64,000 bases of DNA from Rhodococcus sp. (in: high G+C Gram-positive bacteria). Its GTDB lineage: Bacteria; Actinomycetota; Actinomycetes; Mycobacteriales; Mycobacteriaceae. The DNA is taken from assembly GCF_023264675.1 (NCBI RefSeq), contig NZ_JAHFVG010000027.1, positions 18,635 to 82,634 on the forward strand. The letters run 5' to 3'. Below, in pieces: positions 62,257 to 64,000 of this stretch. Under the pieces are notes generated by a model, which worked only from the letters and a program-made list of their open reading frames with translations, searched no databases and was not told the DNA's origin. Every line of letters begins with the position of its first letter. The stretch's first letter is position 1. The translations under genes and the position numbers were made by a program.

Positions 62257-62394
62257 GGTGGCTGCCAGCTAGCCGCTACCGCTGACGGATTCACCCCCGC
62301 GCGAGCGGCGAGCGAATCCCCGGCAGCTACCCGACCCCCGAGCCATCGGTCTGTCCGACCGATACCTGCACCAAGCAGGTAAGGCTCGGGGGTC
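62257..62394. other. Multi-stem structured intergenic element between convergent cydC and nitrobindin-like gene; candidate complex bidirectional terminator or structured RNA
   Basis: GGTGGCTGCC/GGCAGCTACC, GGATTC/GAATCC, CCGC/GCGG; then GACCCCCGAGCC/GGCTCGGGGGTC enclosing ATCGGTC-TGTCC-GACCGAT and ACCTGC-ACCAA-GCAGGT. Confidence 0.7.
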
Positions 62395-62423
62395 GTTCGC
62401 TTGTCAGGGAGAACCGATACCGG

Positions 62424-63098
62424 TCAGCCGATGTAGCGCGAGAGGCGCGCAGACAGACGCGGCGCGAGCTCACCGTCGGCGCCGATACGCTCCTCGACGT
62501 ACGCGAGGTCCGCACCCTCGACGATGCCGTAGAGCCGCTTGGCACCTCCGACGAGCGCACCCGATGTGGACCGGATGACTACGTCGGTGGCCAGTTCCCA
62601 TGAGGATTGGTTGAGTGCGTGGCCGTAGTACAGCTCGACGAGGCCGGTGCTGTGGGTCAGCAGCAATTCGAGTACTTCTTCGTTCTCCACGCCTTTGACG
62701 CCTTCGCCGCCACTGACACGCCAGAACCCGACCTCACGAAGATCCGGGTGGGCGTAGTTGCCGTCGGAGTCGAGCCGCCACGAGCGTGATTCCCAGCTCA
62801 GGTAGGCACCACCGTCGTGCGAGACGACGATTTGCTGACCGAATGGATATTCGATACCGGACTCGGGATCACGCCCCTCGCCTTCACCACGCCAGACTCC
62901 GACCAGCGGCAGCAGTGCGAGCAGAGCCGGGTTCAGGTCAGGGCCGAGCCGAAGATTGGCCGTGTCCTCCGGATGCGGAAGATCCGGCAGACCGGGGATA
63001 TTGCGCGTCGACGTCGACGCGAACTTCTCGGCTGCCTCGGCAATGGCCTCGTTGGCAGACCGAGTGTCGTCCGGTTCGTCGGCTGCGCGATCGGTCAC
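62424..63098 (-). CDS. Nitrobindin-like FABP-family heme-binding protein (UPF0678/DUF1794)
   Basis: [51 protein letters not shown] start. Confidence 0.88.
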   Translation of the reverse strand: MTDRAADEPDDTRSANEAIAEAAEKFASTSTRNIPGLPDLPHPEDTANLRLGPDLNPALLALLPLVGVWRGEGEGRDPESGIEYPFGQQIVVSHDGGAYLSWESRSWRLDSDGNYAHPDLREVGFWRVSGGEGVKGVENEEVLELLLTHSTGLVELYYGHALNQSSWELATDVVIRSTSGALVGGAKRLYGIVEGADLAYVEERIGADGELAPRLSARLSRYIG

Positions 63099-63193
63099 GA
63101 TTCGTCGGTGACCAAGCGGTAGACGACATAGAGCGAGAACGCGATGATGGCGACTGCGGCAAGCGCGAGCAGTACCTCGAAGAAGATGACCAC
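63095..63193 (-). CDS. 32-aa single-TM small protein, translationally coupled to nitrobindin-like gene
   Basis: [32 protein letters not shown]; its TGA overlaps the next GTG start; below the ORF-track length cutoff. Confidence 0.55.
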   Translation of the reverse strand: MVIFFEVLLALAAVAIIAFSLYVVYRLVTDES

Positions 63194-63424
63194 GTCGACA
63201 GTTTAGACCCAGCGCCCCCGCAGTTCGAATCGCGGTCTCGAAATCGCTTCTGCGCAATAGTGGCATTTCCCAACAATTACCTCGGCGAATGTCTTCGTTC
63301 ACATCGCATATCTACAGATAGCCCTGAAAGGGGTACGTTTCCATCGTGGCGTCCGGCCGGGGTGGGAATTGCCCGGCGCTGCTGGCGTGTTCGAAGAAAT
63401 TCAGTTCTGGGGAAGGATCTATCA

Positions 63425-64000
63425 ATGCGGCGCCGATTACGTGCTGGCTCTCTGCTGTCCGTGTCCATCTCGCTGGCGGCAACGCTGCTGCTGATCGTGC
63501 CAGGTGCCGCCTCCGCGGCCCCGGATTCGGGTTCAGCGGATTCGGGATCCGCCGACAGCGGCTCCAGTTCTTCCGACGAGCCGAACATCGACCCGAACAA
63601 TTACGCGCAGGACTGCCCGGACGTGTTGATGCTTGCGGTATCGGGCGCAACCGATTCCGACGCCGATCGGGACCCTCTCAACGAGGAGCCACGGTCGCCG
63701 ATTTCCAACTGGGTGGGAAATGTCACACTCCCGACGGGGCAGGCCAACAGCGCCAACCCCGGTTCGGTCGGATGGCTCTATGTTCCGTATCCATCCACCT
63801 ACGGTCTCGAGGTCCTCTCCGATGTGGACCCGTACCAGAAGTCGACCCTCGAAGGTGTCGCCTCGACCAATCGTCTGCTCGACGAGTACAAGACCAAATG
63901 TGGCGACGGCACGAAGTTCGTCCTCCTGGGGTACAGCGTCGGCGGTGAAGTCATCGAGCGAGTGTCGATGGACATCGGCCACCGTGATTCCAATGCTCTC
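63425..64000 (+). CDS. Cutinase-family secreted esterase (truncated by window end)
   Basis: Signal peptide; Asp/Ser-rich linker; NNYAQDCPDVLMLAVSGAT; KFVLLGYSVGGEVIERVS; frame runs off the window. Confidence 0.88.
   Translation, partial: MRRRLRAGSLLSVSISLAATLLLIVPGAASAAPDSGSADSGSADSGSSSSDEPNIDPNNYAQDCPDVLMLAVSGATDSDADRDPLNEEPRSPISNWVGNVTLPTGQANSANPGSVGWLYVPYPSTYGLEVLSDVDPYQKSTLEGVASTNRLLDEYKTKCGDGTKFVLLGYSVGGEVIERVSMDIGHRDSNAL

Noticed and set aside
62287-62340. c-di-AMP (ydaO) riboswitch
   Set aside because: Only short fragments resemble the motif, the full architecture is not evident, and no same-strand downstream gene exists; kept only as a caveat in the structured-element finding.
63213-63236. 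tRNA T-loop-like GCAGTTCGAATCGCGG
   Set aside because: No acceptor, D or anticodon stems can be built around it, and it is followed by no plausible 3' acceptor strand.

Overview
The window is high-GC actinobacterial chromosome, most consistent with Rhodococcus or a close relative (inferred from gene content and remembered mycobacterial synteny; no search was run). The backbone is a dispersed de novo purine locus: purD (3' end), purB, purC, purS, purQ, purL, purF and purM. Interleaved with it are a siderophore/iron ABC uptake module with an IdeR-like box; a CitAB/DcuSR-type two-component system beside a DctA-type dicarboxylate carrier; an oligopeptide/nickel-type ABC transporter; asnB; and cydABDC next to a nitrobindin-like gene and a 32-aa ORF missing from the supplied track. 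An accessory catabolic cluster (about 12.8-21.5 kb, between purB and purC) encodes a VOC-type extradiol dioxygenase, a flavin-dependent monooxygenase, two GntR regulators, an MDR oxidoreductase, an FAH-family hydrolase, an MFS exporter and a RibB-like protein that lacks the canonical RibB catalytic motifs. The most unusual non-coding signals are: (1) a four-copy family of 44-bp palindromes with covarying stems, three of which are joined to small GC hairpins that begin immediately after a stop codon; (2) a 138-nt multi-stem element after cydC; (3) dispersed/tandem 'AGCGCAGCCTGCGGAGTGA' repeats, one of which separates two formerly overlapping permease genes; (4) several perfect palindromes that look like operators. 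No CRISPR array, tRNA, rRNA, IS element or prophage was recognised.
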